From: Subtercola frigoramans
GTDB lineage: Bacteria; Actinomycetota; Actinomycetes; Actinomycetales; Microbacteriaceae
Direction of reading: 5' to 3'
Assembly (NCBI RefSeq): GCF_016907385.1
Contig: NZ_JAFBBU010000001.1
Coordinates: forward strand, 682,001-746,000
DNA length: 64,000 nucleotides
Below the pieces are notes generated by a model that saw only the letters and a list, made by a program, of their open reading frames with translations, was not told where the DNA came from and ran no database searches. Shown here in pieces: positions 44,333 to 53,462 of the stretch; position 1 is the stretch's first letter, and each line of letters starts with the position of its first letter. A program made the translations under genes and the position numbers.

Positions 44333-46546
44333 ATGCGGGGCGCGGAACGACGACGGGGCCGGGGGTCGCTTCTTGCGGCCCTCCGCGTCGCCGTTCGCGA
44401 CTGGAGGGACGGCATCGATGCTGATTCGTCGTCTGCAGTGGCCGGGCAGAACGAACCGTCAGTCGTCGCCGTTCCGGCAGACGAGAGCGAACTTCGCCTC
44501 AGCGTGCTTCTCGACCAGCTTCCCGACACGATTCTCTTCATCGTCGACGAAGACCTGAGGTACCGAGTCGCCACGGGAGCCGGCAGGCGGGGCCAGGGCG
44601 TACTCGACTGGGAAGGGAAAACACTCTTCGAGGTGTCGAGCCCCGAGAATATCGTGATTCTTGAGCGGGCCTACCGGGCCGCCCTTGCCGGCAACCGCAC
44701 CGTTGTGCGCGTCAGTTCGACCGTGACGCACCGCGAGAACGAGGTCATCGCGGCCCCGTACACGCGTGGCGAGCATCCGGAGGCCCTCGTCGTGGCCAGG
44801 GATCTCACCGAGATCCGCGGCCGCGAGATGGCGCTGAGGCTGGTCACCCAGCAGTTCGAGCAACTGGTGCTGGCTTCGCCGACCGGAATCGCACTGGCAG
44901 ACCCTCAGGGCCGGATCTCGCTGGTGAACGACGCGTTCTGCGCGCTGTTCGACACCGATGCGGAGTCGCTCATGGATACGTCTGCGGTTCACCTGCTGCC
45001 GTTGCCTCCGGTTGAGGGAGCGAATTCCCCCGGTTCAGGTTGGGTTGAGCAGCTGATTCTCTCGCCTTCGGGACTCCGCACCGACGACATCGAACTGCCG
45101 GGGCCCACTGTCATGGACGAGACCCGTCGTGCTGTCGTCAGCGCGGTCGTGCTTCGTGACGGCGCGGGCGAGGCGACCTCGGTGCTCATCAACGCCTACG
45201 ATACGACCGAGCAGCACCGATACCACGAGCACATGGCCTACATCGCGTCTCACGACACCCTCACCGGCCTCATGAACCGGACGGCATTCGAGCGCCGTCT
45301 CGACGAACACCTGGCCTCGTGCCGCGACGGCGAAGACTGTGGCGCCGTCCTGGTCGTCGATGTCGACAATTTTCGCGACATCAACGAGCAACTGGGCCAC
45401 CGTGCTGGTGACGACTTCATCGTGGCACTCGCCGGCATGATCTCGCGCTGGGTGCGATCGACGGATGCTGTCGCCCGCCTCGGTGCTGACGAGTTCGCCG
45501 TGCTGCTCACCGAAGGCGACCGCGCACAGGCGGAGGCAGCGGTCAACTCCCTTGTCGCCCAGGTGCGCGACGGCTTTCGCGGGCTCGAGCAGTTCGAAGC
45601 CGTCGGACTCGAACGCCGTGTCACGGCGAGCATCGGCGCCGTGTCGGTGTTCAGCCACGGGACGACCGCCGCCGATCTTCTCTCAGACGCAGACCTGGCC
45701 ATGTTCCATGCCAAGCAGCACGGGCGCAACGGCTACAGCTTTCTCGAACCGTCGGAGGTGCTCGCGGCGCGCGCGTCGAACCAGATCAACTGGACAGCGA
45801 AGATCCTGGCCGCGATCGAGAACGACCAGTTGGTGCTGCATGGCCAACCCATTCTCGACCTCACCTCCAACAAGATCACCGCGCTCGAACTGCTCGTGCG
45901 CATGATCGACGACGACGGGAGCCTGATCTCCCCTGCGCAGTTCATCTCGGTCGCCGAGCAGTCGGGCCTCGCCGTGATGCTCGACGAATGGGTCGTCACC
46001 CACGCGATCACCTGCCTCGGCAGGCTGCAGCAGATCGACCCGACGATCACCGTGCACGTCAACCTGTCAGGGCGATCGGTGGGCGATCTCGACTTCGCAG
46101 ACTTCATCGCTACCCGCCTCCTCGAATCTGGTGTCGATGCCTCTGGACTCGTGCTCGAACTCACCGAGACGGCTGCGGTGAGCAACATCGACAGCGCCCA
46201 GGCCTTCATGCGCACTCTGACGGCGCTCGGCTGCGTGTTCGCCCTTGATGACTTCGGTGTCGGGTACGGCTCGTTCTACTACCTGAAGCACCTGCCGTTC
46301 GGAATCGTGAAGCTCGATGGCGAGTTCGTCTCCGGCAGCGAGCGAGACCCCCTCGACCTGCTCGTCATGTCCTCGCTGGTGTCGATCGGCAAGGGCCTGG
46401 GCATGGTCACCATCGCCGAATTCGTCGAAGACGCGAACTCGCTGACGCTGCTCGAGTCACTCGGAGTCGACGGGGCCCAGGGGTTCTACATCGGCCGCCC
46501 TGCGCCGCTCGAACACTACTTCCCCCAACTGGACGTCGCCGTCTAG
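44333..46546 (+). CDS. PAS-GGDEF-EAL cyclic-di-GMP protein
   Basis: Signal protein of 737 residues. It has an N-terminal region with two PAS-like folds (about 45-150 and 175-290), a GGDEF domain (about 300-470) and an EAL domain (about 485-735). No TM helix is evident. The cyclase signature is LGADEF instead of GGDEF. The EAL motif reads ELLVRM, yet the downstream catalytic residues appear kept (VNLSG, ELTET, ALDDFGVGYGS, KLDGEF, QGFYIG). This favours phosphodiesterase activity with a weak or inactive cyclase, which is inference. It starts 10 bp after gabT. Confidence 0.87.
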   Translation: MRGAERRRGRGSLLAALRVAVRDWRDGIDADSSSAVAGQNEPSVVAVPADESELRLSVLLDQLPDTILFIVDEDLRYRVATGAGRRGQGVLDWEGKTLFEVSSPENIVILERAYRAALAGNRTVVRVSSTVTHRENEVIAAPYTRGEHPEALVVARDLTEIRGREMALRLVTQQFEQLVLASPTGIALADPQGRISLVNDAFCALFDTDAESLMDTSAVHLLPLPPVEGANSPGSGWVEQLILSPSGLRTDDIELPGPTVMDETRRAVVSAVVLRDGAGEATSVLINAYDTTEQHRYHEHMAYIASHDTLTGLMNRTAFERRLDEHLASCRDGEDCGAVLVVDVDNFRDINEQLGHRAGDDFIVALAGMISRWVRSTDAVARLGADEFAVLLTEGDRAQAEAAVNSLVAQVRDGFRGLEQFEAVGLERRVTASIGAVSVFSHGTTAADLLSDADLAMFHAKQHGRNGYSFLEPSEVLAARASNQINWTAKILAAIENDQLVLHGQPILDLTSNKITALELLVRMIDDDGSLISPAQFISVAEQSGLAVMLDEWVVTHAITCLGRLQQIDPTITVHVNLSGRSVGDLDFADFIATRLLESGVDASGLVLELTETAAVSNIDSAQAFMRTLTALGCVFALDDFGVGYGSFYYLKHLPFGIVKLDGEFVSGSERDPLDLLVMSSLVSIGKGLGMVTIAEFVEDANSLTLLESLGVDGAQGFYIGRPAPLEHYFPQLDVAV

Positions 46547-46591
46547 GGCCATGCGCCAGTCGCGCGTGCCTGCCGCGATCGTGCGGCGCGT

Positions 46592-47824
46592 TCAGTTGCC
46601 GAAGGCGCTCGCGCAGGTCTGTTCGGCAGCCGTCTGGCCCGTGACCCCGTCGATGACGTTACTCGTGGGCGTCGGGGTGGGCGCACCTGAGGCTGCTGGT
46701 GTGTCTGTCGAGGTGGGTGCCGGCGTGTCTGTCGCGCCGGGGGTCGGCGTGGACACCACAGAAGAGCCGGGTCCTGTCGAGTCGGCGTTCAGGGTGAATG
46801 GCTCATCGGCCTTGATCTTCGCGAACAGTTCATCGGCGACATCGATCGTGGGTACGACCTTGCCGGGGTAGTCGGCGTCGCCGGTCGTGCCGGGGTACTG
46901 CACGAACACGAGTTTGGCGAGGTCGACGTCTTTCAATGCCAGCGCCAGCGACACCATCGAGTCGAGGCTTGCCAGAGTGGTCGAGAGTTTGATGTTCTGG
47001 GCAGCGGCCTGCGCCAGCCCGTAGAGCTTGGTCACGTCGGTCAGGGTGTTCGCGCTCTTCAGAGTTCGCACGAGCGACGACAGGTACTGCTGCTGCGAGG
47101 AGATGCGGGCCAGGTCGCTGCCGTCGCCGACGCCGTGCCGGGTTCGCAGGAACGCGAGGGCGGTTCCGCCAGAGATGGTGCTCGTTCCGGCAGGCAGGTC
47201 GAGGCCAGAGTCGGTGTCTTTGATGGGTTCGGCCAGGCACACCGGCACCCCGCCGACGGCATTCGTCATCTCGATCACGCCGTTGAACGAGATGAGCCCC
47301 GCATAGGGGATGGCTAAGCCAGTGAGGTTCTCGATCGTCGTCTTGATGCAGGCCAGTCCGCCGCGCTCATACCCCGTGTTCAGCGCTTCGTTGTAGGTGG
47401 CGTCATACGCTGTACCGGTACTGGGGTCTGTGCAGGCCGGATGATCGACGATCAGGTCCCGCGGAAAGCTGACCACGACCCCGCTCTTCTGGTCGGCAGA
47501 CACGTGCAGCAGAATGTTCACGTCGTTGAGGGTGGCGTCGCGCTCGCCGAAGGCGTTGCCTTGGCTGGCATCGTTGTCTGTACCGACGATCAGCACGTTG
47601 AAACCGCCGACAAAGGCGCCGACGTGCGCTTCGGCTGGTGCGCCTGAGCTACCCCCGATGTCGATGGAGTTCGCCGAGACCTGCGTGGCAATGCTGGTCA
47701 CTGCGATTGCAGCCACTGAGGCGCCACTGACGAGAACAACCGCGATCGCTATCGCCAGAAATTTGACGAGCGTGCTCGCGGCGCCAAGACGGCCCCGCTC
47801 TGCGTGCTTGATCGGTGGAACCAT
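46592..47824 (-). CDS. LCP (LytR-CpsA-Psr) family cell-wall ligase
   Basis: Membrane-anchored enzyme of 410 residues. A short cytoplasmic N-terminus and one TM helix (about 20-42) precede the extracellular LCP domain (about 70-310), recognisable by NVLIVGTDND, DVNILLHVSADQKSGVVVSFPRDL and FLRTRHGVGDGSDLARISSQQQYL. A Thr/Pro-rich tail with a Cys follows. LCP proteins attach polyprenyl-linked glycopolymers to peptidoglycan. The substrate here is not specified. It is convergent with the EAL protein. Confidence 0.9.
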   Translation of the reverse strand: MVPPIKHAERGRLGAASTLVKFLAIAIAVVLVSGASVAAIAVTSIATQVSANSIDIGGSSGAPAEAHVGAFVGGFNVLIVGTDNDASQGNAFGERDATLNDVNILLHVSADQKSGVVVSFPRDLIVDHPACTDPSTGTAYDATYNEALNTGYERGGLACIKTTIENLTGLAIPYAGLISFNGVIEMTNAVGGVPVCLAEPIKDTDSGLDLPAGTSTISGGTALAFLRTRHGVGDGSDLARISSQQQYLSSLVRTLKSANTLTDVTKLYGLAQAAAQNIKLSTTLASLDSMVSLALALKDVDLAKLVFVQYPGTTGDADYPGKVVPTIDVADELFAKIKADEPFTLNADSTGPGSSVVSTPTPGATDTPAPTSTDTPAASGAPTPTPTSNVIDGVTGQTAAEQTCASAFGN

Positions 47825-47902
47825 TGGAGCATCATACCTGCAGGGCTTCTGGCCGCCCGGTGTGAAGGGCCTGTTGTGAAGCAGCCGGATGAGATTAGCC
47901 CG

Positions 47903-48760
47903 TCAGAACCGGGCAGCGCTCTCCGCATCGGTGATGAGAAGGAGGCCCGCGGCGCCGAGACTGGCGAGCCGATCATCCACATCGCTGCTCGACGTGGTGT
48001 CACCGTCGACAGCCGGGGGCGCTGTGCCCGTGATGAGCGCGTCGAACTCGGCGATGTCGCCGATCGTCCCCAGGTGCACCTGCCCGAGTTTGCTCGCGTC
48101 TGCGACGATGACGGCCCGGCTGGCCGATTCGAGCATGCGGCGTTTGACCTGGGCCTCCGGCAGGTTCACGTTGGTCACACCCTGCTCGGCATCGACGCCG
48201 TTGCACCCGATTAAGGCGAGGTCGACGTGCAGTCCGCTCAGAACCGGCGAGACGAGAGGCTCGACCAGCGAGTGCTGCAGGGGCCGCAGCGTGCCACCGG
48301 TGACGATGACTGTGAAGCGCGGGATGGCCGGCTCCAGCGCGAGCGCGATGCTGAGCCCATTAGTGATGATCACCACGTCGCTGAGGTCTGTTCGCGCCAC
48401 GAGGGCATGGGCCACCGCCAGGGCCGTCGAGCCCACGTCGAGCAGAATGCTCTGGCCCGTGCGCACCAGACTGGCCGCGAGCTCGCCGATGAGCTTCTTC
48501 TCGGCAGCGGCATCTTCGATGGCCTGCTCGAAGCTCGGCTCCTGCGCGAGTTGGCGCTGCCGGATGACCGCGCCGCCGTGTACCCGGCGAATTGCCTGCT
48601 GCGCGTCGAGTGCATCGAGGTCGGTTCGAATCGTCACGTCAGACACCCCGAAGGTGTCGCTGAGTTCGCCCACCCGGGCGAATCCGCGCTCGTCGATCAC
48701 TGCGAGCATCTGTTCTCGACGGATCACGGCGGAATGCTGTACTTTAGATTTCGAAAGCAT
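47903..48760 (-). CDS. DeoR-family transcriptional regulator (galactose locus)
   Basis: Regulator of 285 residues. The N-terminal helix-turn-helix spans about 12-66 with RVGELSDTFGVSDVTIRTDLDAL; the C-terminal DeoR sensor domain holds the GTTALA/VGSTAL-type sugar-phosphate-binding loop (DVGSTALAVAHAL) and TGGTLRP. It is divergent from galT-galK-galE with 29 bp between the starts, so it likely controls that operon in response to a galactose metabolite. The start is ATG at 48760 with no ribosome site; a leaderless mRNA is probable. Confidence 0.88.
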   Translation of the reverse strand: MLSKSKVQHSAVIRREQMLAVIDERGFARVGELSDTFGVSDVTIRTDLDALDAQQAIRRVHGGAVIRQRQLAQEPSFEQAIEDAAAEKKLIGELAASLVRTGQSILLDVGSTALAVAHALVARTDLSDVVIITNGLSIALALEPAIPRFTVIVTGGTLRPLQHSLVEPLVSPVLSGLHVDLALIGCNGVDAEQGVTNVNLPEAQVKRRMLESASRAVIVADASKLGQVHLGTIGDIAEFDALITGTAPPAVDGDTTSSSDVDDRLASLGAAGLLLITDAESAARF

Positions 48761-48788
48761 TCTGCAATTGTATTTGGGAAAACGAAAG
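48752..48788. promoter_or_regulatory. Direct CGAAAG repeats at the DeoR-type/galT divergent promoter
   Basis: CGAAAG occurs at 48752-48757 and 48783-48788, 31 bp apart (about three helical turns). One copy lies in the regulator's own first codons, the other just before galT. DeoR-family proteins often bind repeated TTTCG/CGAAA half-sites, so this is a plausible operator for both genes. Confidence 0.45.
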
Positions 48789-48789
48789 T

Positions 48790-49983
48790 GTGGCTCATTT
48801 GCGCGGCTCAGACGAGAATCTCGCCAGCACTACCCCCGGCACTCCTGCGGGGGAGGTCGAAACACTCTCGATGGTCGATGGTTCGCCCATCGTCAAACGC
48901 CCGTATTCGCTCGCTGACGGCCGCGAGCTGATCTATTACGACGACGCCGACACGCTCCTCCCGCCCGAGCGCGCCGCCGACGAGCGTCTCCTCGACCCGC
49001 GCCCGCCCGTTGCCGAGATGCGCCAGGACGCGCTGACGGGGGAGTGGATCTCCATCGCCGCCGCCCGCAACAACCGCGTCTTCCTGCCGCCGGCGAACCT
49101 CGACCCGCTCGCTCCCCAAGCCCCCGACAACCCCTCCGAGGTGCCGAGCCTGTACGACGTCGCGGTGTTCGAGAACCGCTCGCCGTCGTTCGGGCCGGAG
49201 CTTCTCGGCGCGGGCGAAGCGCCCGTGCGCGACGACCACTCGATCGGGCTCGGCAAGAGCCGGGCATCCATCGGCCGCTGCGAGGTCGTGTGCTTCAGCC
49301 CCGAGCGTGAGGGTTCGTTCGGGTCGTTGCCGACCTCGCGCGCCCGAACCGTAATCGAGGCCTGGGCCGACCGTACCGCCGTGCTGCAGGCCATGCCGGG
49401 CATCGAGCAGGTCTTCCCGTTCGAGAACCGGGGCGAGCAGGTCGGTGTGACCCTGCACCACCCGCACGGCCAGATCTACTCGTACCCTTTCGTCTCGCCT
49501 CGCACCCAGAGGCTCATCGCCTCGATCGACGACTACGGCCCGACGCTCTTCGCCGACATTCTGGCGAGCGAGCAGGCGGGCGACCGGATGATCGTGCAGG
49601 GCGAGCACTGGAGCGCCTTCGTTCCCTTCGCCGCACGCTGGCCGATCGAGGTGCACATTCTGCCGCACCGCCAGGTTCCCGACCTTGCGTCGACCACTCC
49701 GGCCGAACGTGATGAGCTCGCTGTGCTCTACCCCCGCGTTCTGCGGGCCTTCGACGGCCTCTACGACACGCCGACGCCCTACATCGCGGGCTGGCACCAG
49801 GCCCCGGTGAGTTCGCACCGCGACGACATTCGCCTCATGCTGCAGATCACCTCGCCGCGCCGGGCCGCCGACCGCCTCAAGTTCCTGGCCGGCTCCGAAT
49901 CGGCCATGGGAGCATTCATCGGTGATGTGCGCCCCGAGGTCACCGCCCACAATCTTCGAGAGAGTTTTGCCGCCCATGAGTGA
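48790..49983 (+). CDS. galT: Galactose-1-phosphate uridylyltransferase
   Basis: Leloir pathway enzyme that swaps UMP between UDP-glucose and galactose-1-phosphate. The nucleophilic His is in HPHGQIYSYPF, and a later HILPHR segment completes the active site. The 397 residues include an N-terminal stretch of about 27 residues that may not be translated: the GTG at 48790 and an ATG at 48871 are both possible starts. It leads the galT-galK-galE operon and overlaps galK by 8 bp. Confidence 0.92.
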   Translation: MAHLRGSDENLASTTPGTPAGEVETLSMVDGSPIVKRPYSLADGRELIYYDDADTLLPPERAADERLLDPRPPVAEMRQDALTGEWISIAAARNNRVFLPPANLDPLAPQAPDNPSEVPSLYDVAVFENRSPSFGPELLGAGEAPVRDDHSIGLGKSRASIGRCEVVCFSPEREGSFGSLPTSRARTVIEAWADRTAVLQAMPGIEQVFPFENRGEQVGVTLHHPHGQIYSYPFVSPRTQRLIASIDDYGPTLFADILASEQAGDRMIVQGEHWSAFVPFAARWPIEVHILPHRQVPDLASTTPAERDELAVLYPRVLRAFDGLYDTPTPYIAGWHQAPVSSHRDDIRLMLQITSPRRAADRLKFLAGSESAMGAFIGDVRPEVTAHNLRESFAAHE

Positions 49984-51247
49984 CCGCAGAGACCCGCAGC
50001 ACGACGCTCCAGAGACACTCACCGCCCAGGCCGTCATCGCCCAGACCACCGCTGCGCTGACGGCCGAGTTCGAGCTCCGGCACGGCCGGCCGGCCGGCGG
50101 TGTCTGGTCGGCACCGGGCCGAGTCAACCTGATCGGCGAGCACACCGACTACAACGAGGGTTTCGTGCTGCCATTCGCCATCGACCGACGAGCGTATGTG
50201 GCTCTTGCCGCCCGGTCTGACGGGCTGGCACGCGTGTCGTCCACGTTCTCTGACGACATCGTGGAGTGTGCACTCACCGAACTCTCACCCGAGGTGCTCG
50301 CCGGGTGGTCGGCGTACCCACTGGGCGTGGCCTGGGCACTGCTCGCGGCGGCCGCCGAGGGCGAGAATCCCCGCACTCCCGACGCGCTGCCGGGCTTTTC
50401 GCTGCACATCCACTCCGAGGTGCCGATCGGCGCAGGCCTCTCGTCGTCTGCTGCGATCGAATGCGCCACAGCGGTCGCCCTCAATGAGTTCTGGCAATTG
50501 GGTGAGGCGCCGGCCAGGCTCGCCCGCATCGGGCAGATCGCCGAGAACCAGGCCGTCGGCGCCCCGACCGGCATCATGGACCAGTCCGCCTCGATGCTCG
50601 GTCACGCCGACGCGGCGGTCTTCCTCGACTGCCGCAGCATGCAGACCGCCACGATTCCCCTCGGGCTCGCGGCGAACGACTTCGAGATCCTCGTGATCGA
50701 TACCAAGGTCAGCCACGATCACGCTACCGGCGGCTATGCGGATCGCCGGGCATCCTGCGAGCTCGCGGCGGCAACGATGGGTGTGTACTCGCTCAGGGAG
50801 CTGACCCCGGCCGATCTGCCGCGTATGCGCGAAGCACTCGACGAAGTGACCTTTAGGCGCGCCCGGCACATCGTCACCGAGAACGAACGGGTGCAGGAGA
50901 CGGCGAGACTGCTGCGCACAGAGGGCCCGCAGGCAATCGGGGCGCTTCTGGACGCGTCACACGTCTCGATGCGCGACGACTTCGAGATCTCGGTCGCCGA
51001 GCTCAACCTGGCTGTGGAGGTCTCGCAGCGCTCTGGGGCGATCGGTGCACGGATGACCGGCGGCGGTTTCGGCGGATCAGCGCTCGCTCTCATTCCCCGT
51101 GCGCTCCGTGAATCGCTCGAAGCCGATATTCTCAAAGCATTCCGGGCAGAGGGGTTCGCCCGGCCCGACCTGTTCATCGTGCAGCCCTCTGAGGGTGCGA
51201 CCATGACCGGGGCCCACGCGTCACCTGGAGAGGGAGCATCCGAATGA
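49976..51247 (+). CDS. galK: Galactokinase
   Basis: GHMP kinase of 423 residues that phosphorylates galactose. The signature GRVNLIGEHTDYNEG (about 43-57), the ATP loop PIGAGLSSSAAIE and the C-terminal RMTGGGFGGSALAL are intact. I chose the ATG at 49976 (residues MSDRRDP), inside the end of galT, because the earlier in-frame ATG at 49922 lies deeper in galT. It overlaps galE by 4 bp. Confidence 0.94.
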   Translation: MSDRRDPQHDAPETLTAQAVIAQTTAALTAEFELRHGRPAGGVWSAPGRVNLIGEHTDYNEGFVLPFAIDRRAYVALAARSDGLARVSSTFSDDIVECALTELSPEVLAGWSAYPLGVAWALLAAAAEGENPRTPDALPGFSLHIHSEVPIGAGLSSSAAIECATAVALNEFWQLGEAPARLARIGQIAENQAVGAPTGIMDQSASMLGHADAAVFLDCRSMQTATIPLGLAANDFEILVIDTKVSHDHATGGYADRRASCELAAATMGVYSLRELTPADLPRMREALDEVTFRRARHIVTENERVQETARLLRTEGPQAIGALLDASHVSMRDDFEISVAELNLAVEVSQRSGAIGARMTGGGFGGSALALIPRALRESLEADILKAFRAEGFARPDLFIVQPSEGATMTGAHASPGEGASE

Positions 51248-52206
51248 CCTGGATCGTCACCGGAGGGGCCGGATACATCGGCTCGCACGTCGCTCGGGCA
51301 TTCCTCGAGAACGGAATCGACGTCGTCGTCATCGATGACCTCTCGAGCGGTCGCGCGGAATTCGTGCCAGAGGGCGCCGTGCTCGAGCAGGGTTCGCTCG
51401 TCGATGGAGCCATCGTCGACCAGGTCTTCGCCCGGCACCAGGTGAGCGGCGTCGTTCACCTGGCCGGTTTCAAGTACGCCGGTGTCTCGGTGACGCGCCC
51501 GCTGCACACCTACACGCAGAACGTCACAGCCACAGTCAACCTGCTCGAGGCGATGGCGGCCAACGGTGTCGAATCGATCGTGTTCTCCTCGAGTGCCGCC
51601 GTGTACGGCAACACCCCGGTCGCCTTCGTCACCGAGGAGACCGCCACGAACCCCGAATCGCCGTATGGCGAGACGAAGCTCATCGGCGAGTGGATGATCG
51701 CCGACCAGGCCAGGGCGACCGGCCTCCGGCACACCAGCCTGCGGTACTTCAACGTCGTCGGTTCGGCAACGCCGACCGTGAGCGACACCAGCCCGCACAA
51801 CCTGTTCCCGCTGGTCTTTCGCGCCCTGCTTGCCGGCGCGACTCCGAAGATCTTCGGCGACATGTACCCCACGCCGGACGGCACCTGTGTGCGCGACTAC
51901 GTGCATGTCGCCGATGTCGCGGCCGCGCATGTCGCCGCGGCACGCAAGCTCGATGCCGGTGCGCCCCTCGAACGCGCCTACAACCTCGGCAGCGGGTCAG
52001 GCAGCTCTGTTCGCGAGATCATGACCGAGATGGCTTCAGTGACAGGCATCGCCTTCACCCCCGAGGTCATGCCCGCCCGCCCAGGTGACCCGGCACGCAT
52101 TGTCGCCTCGGGTGAGCTTGCATCGCGCGACGTTGACTGGGCGCCCCGCCACACCCTCCGGGACATGATCTCCTCCGGCTGGGAGGCCGCGACCCACTCG
52201 GCGTGA
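51244..52206 (+). CDS. galE: UDP-glucose 4-epimerase
   Basis: NAD-dependent epimerase of 320 residues interconverting UDP-glucose and UDP-galactose. The NAD motif is GGAGYIGSH (about 7-15); catalytic residues are in SSSAAVYG and SPYGETK (Tyr and Lys). NVVGS and NLGSGSG segments are typical of GalE. It starts at an ATG that overlaps galK's stop (ATGA) and ends the operon, convergent with the DUF2231-like gene. Confidence 0.93.
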   Translation: MTWIVTGGAGYIGSHVARAFLENGIDVVVIDDLSSGRAEFVPEGAVLEQGSLVDGAIVDQVFARHQVSGVVHLAGFKYAGVSVTRPLHTYTQNVTATVNLLEAMAANGVESIVFSSSAAVYGNTPVAFVTEETATNPESPYGETKLIGEWMIADQARATGLRHTSLRYFNVVGSATPTVSDTSPHNLFPLVFRALLAGATPKIFGDMYPTPDGTCVRDYVHVADVAAAHVAAARKLDAGAPLERAYNLGSGSGSSVREIMTEMASVTGIAFTPEVMPARPGDPARIVASGELASRDVDWAPRHTLRDMISSGWEAATHSA

Positions 52207-52239
52207 CCTCTCGCCGCGCCATTTCTCGGCGCGCGACCT

Positions 52240-52857
52240 CTACTTGGGGGTGTCGCTGAACGAGCCCGTCCAGATCGCCGCTGCGCCCGACTCGCCGATC
52301 TGCACAACCCTGATCGTGGTCGCTGTGCCGAGAGCCAGTGCCAGCACCATGAACACCACCGAGACCACCAGGGATGCCCGGCGGCTCACACGGCCGGCGA
52401 ATCGGCCTGCGGGCCGCGCTCCGCGGGGTGAAGCATCGGCAGGAGTCGCCTCGGCGACCACGAACGGATCGCGCTCGTCGGGTGTGCCGAGGTTGCGTGT
52501 CGGGGGCTCCGGCTGGCGGTACGGTGCGGCGAACGAGCGGTACCAGACCCAGATCGCGGTCGCCAGAACGAACTGACCGAACGCCCAGGGTACGAGGGTG
52601 TCGCCGATGGCGGCATGCGCGGTGATGAGCGGCGTGGGGTTGACCCGGGCGAGCAGCCATTCCCCGGCGTTGGTGGCAAGCGGCACGCTGGCGAGCCCGA
52701 CGAAGGTCACCAGCGGGGTGATGAAGGTCAGCTTGCGCCGGAAGGCCGGCCACACTGCCCCGAGGAAGGTCATGATGGCGCCGAGGGGCACCACGATGAC
52801 CACCACGTGCACGAGCAGGATGTGGAGGGGGAGACCGTTGATCTCGTAGGGCAGCAT
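52240..52857 (-). CDS. DUF2231-like membrane protein next to a Rieske protein
   Basis: Membrane protein of 205 residues. It has about five TM helices (near 12-34, 42-62, 82-108, 165-185), and His residues in the first and third (LPLHILLVHVVV, LITAHAAIGD) that could bind haem or take part in electron transfer. A cytoplasmic Pro-rich loop separates the last helix. The match to DUF2231 is by layout. It follows the Rieske gene by 9 bp, suggesting that the two act together in membrane redox chemistry. Confidence 0.72.
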   Translation of the reverse strand: MLPYEINGLPLHILLVHVVVIVVPLGAIMTFLGAVWPAFRRKLTFITPLVTFVGLASVPLATNAGEWLLARVNPTPLITAHAAIGDTLVPWAFGQFVLATAIWVWYRSFAAPYRQPEPPTRNLGTPDERDPFVVAEATPADASPRGARPAGRFAGRVSRRASLVVSVVFMVLALALGTATTIRVVQIGESGAAAIWTGSFSDTPK

Positions 52858-52866
52858 GAACGTACT

Positions 52867-53331
52867 CTAACCGGCGACGATGGCGTCGCCGGCGACCTTC
52901 ACCGAAACGACGCTGAGCCCCTTCTGTGCGGGGCCGTGCGTGACATCGCCCGTAGCGAGATCGAAGGTCGAGCCGTGGCAGGGGCACGCGAATTCCTTCG
53001 ACGCGAAAGCGACGGCGCAACCCTGGTGCGGGCAGACCGAACTGAAGGCGACGACCGTACCGGCAGTGGGCTGGGCCACCAGGATGTCCTGCCCGCCGAA
53101 GGAGACACTCTTCGCCTGGCCGACCGGCACGTCGGCGAGCTTGGCGATCTCACCGGTGCTTCCCGAACCGGCCGAACCTGCCGACGCTGCCGGGGTCGAA
53201 GCTGTACCACCGGCGGCTCCCGTCGACGTGGTGGGGGCGCAGGCCGAAAGGGCGAGCGCGCTCGCGCCGAGCACGCCGACGCTCCCCGCTGTGAGAACCA
53301 CTCGGCGGGTGACGGGGGTGTTTTCAGACAT
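52867..53331 (-). CDS. Rieske [2Fe-2S] protein, Tat-exported lipoprotein
   Basis: Exported iron-sulfur protein of 154 residues. The N-terminus carries a twin-arginine motif (VTRRVVLTAG) and ends with a lipobox-like LSAC (Cys about 30), followed by an Ala/Gly/Ser/Thr-rich spacer. The Rieske cluster ligands are in CPHQGC and CPCHGSTFD. It would be assembled in the cytoplasm and moved by Tat to the outer face of the membrane. AAGGAG lies 4 nt before the ATG. It is divergent from an ECF sigma operon. Confidence 0.9.
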   Translation of the reverse strand: MSENTPVTRRVVLTAGSVGVLGASALALSACAPTTSTGAAGGTASTPAASAGSAGSGSTGEIAKLADVPVGQAKSVSFGGQDILVAQPTAGTVVAFSSVCPHQGCAVAFASKEFACPCHGSTFDLATGDVTHGPAQKGLSVVSVKVAGDAIVAG

Positions 53332-53375
53332 GAGTCTCCTTCTTCGGCTGCGGAATTGTCACACTGCTACTCGTA

Positions 53376-53403
53376 CCTACGAAACGCTGGGTCATTCGGT
53401 TCA
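53376..53403 (-). promoter_or_regulatory. ECF-type promoter of the Rieske operon
   Basis: On the minus strand, TGAACC (53403-53398) is followed by exactly 16 nt and CGTAGG (53381-53376). This matches the known SigL-type consensus TGAAC(N16-18)CGT. The predicted start point near 53369 leaves a leader of about 38 nt before the Rieske ATG. Confidence 0.6.
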
Positions 53404-53411
53404 CCGCCGGG

Positions 53412-53439
53412 TGAACTTTCTCGGTGGGCATCTCGTATG
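53412..53439 (+). promoter_or_regulatory. ECF-type promoter of the sigma factor operon
   Basis: TGAACT (53412-53417), a 16-nt spacer and CGTATG (53434-53439). It mirrors the promoter facing the Rieske gene, and the two -35 elements form the palindrome GTTCAC-CGCCGG-GTGAAC. The predicted start point near 53446 places a GGAGG right at the 5' end of the message. Confidence 0.6.
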
Positions 53440-53462
53440 TACTGATGGAGGTGTGGAGAGTC

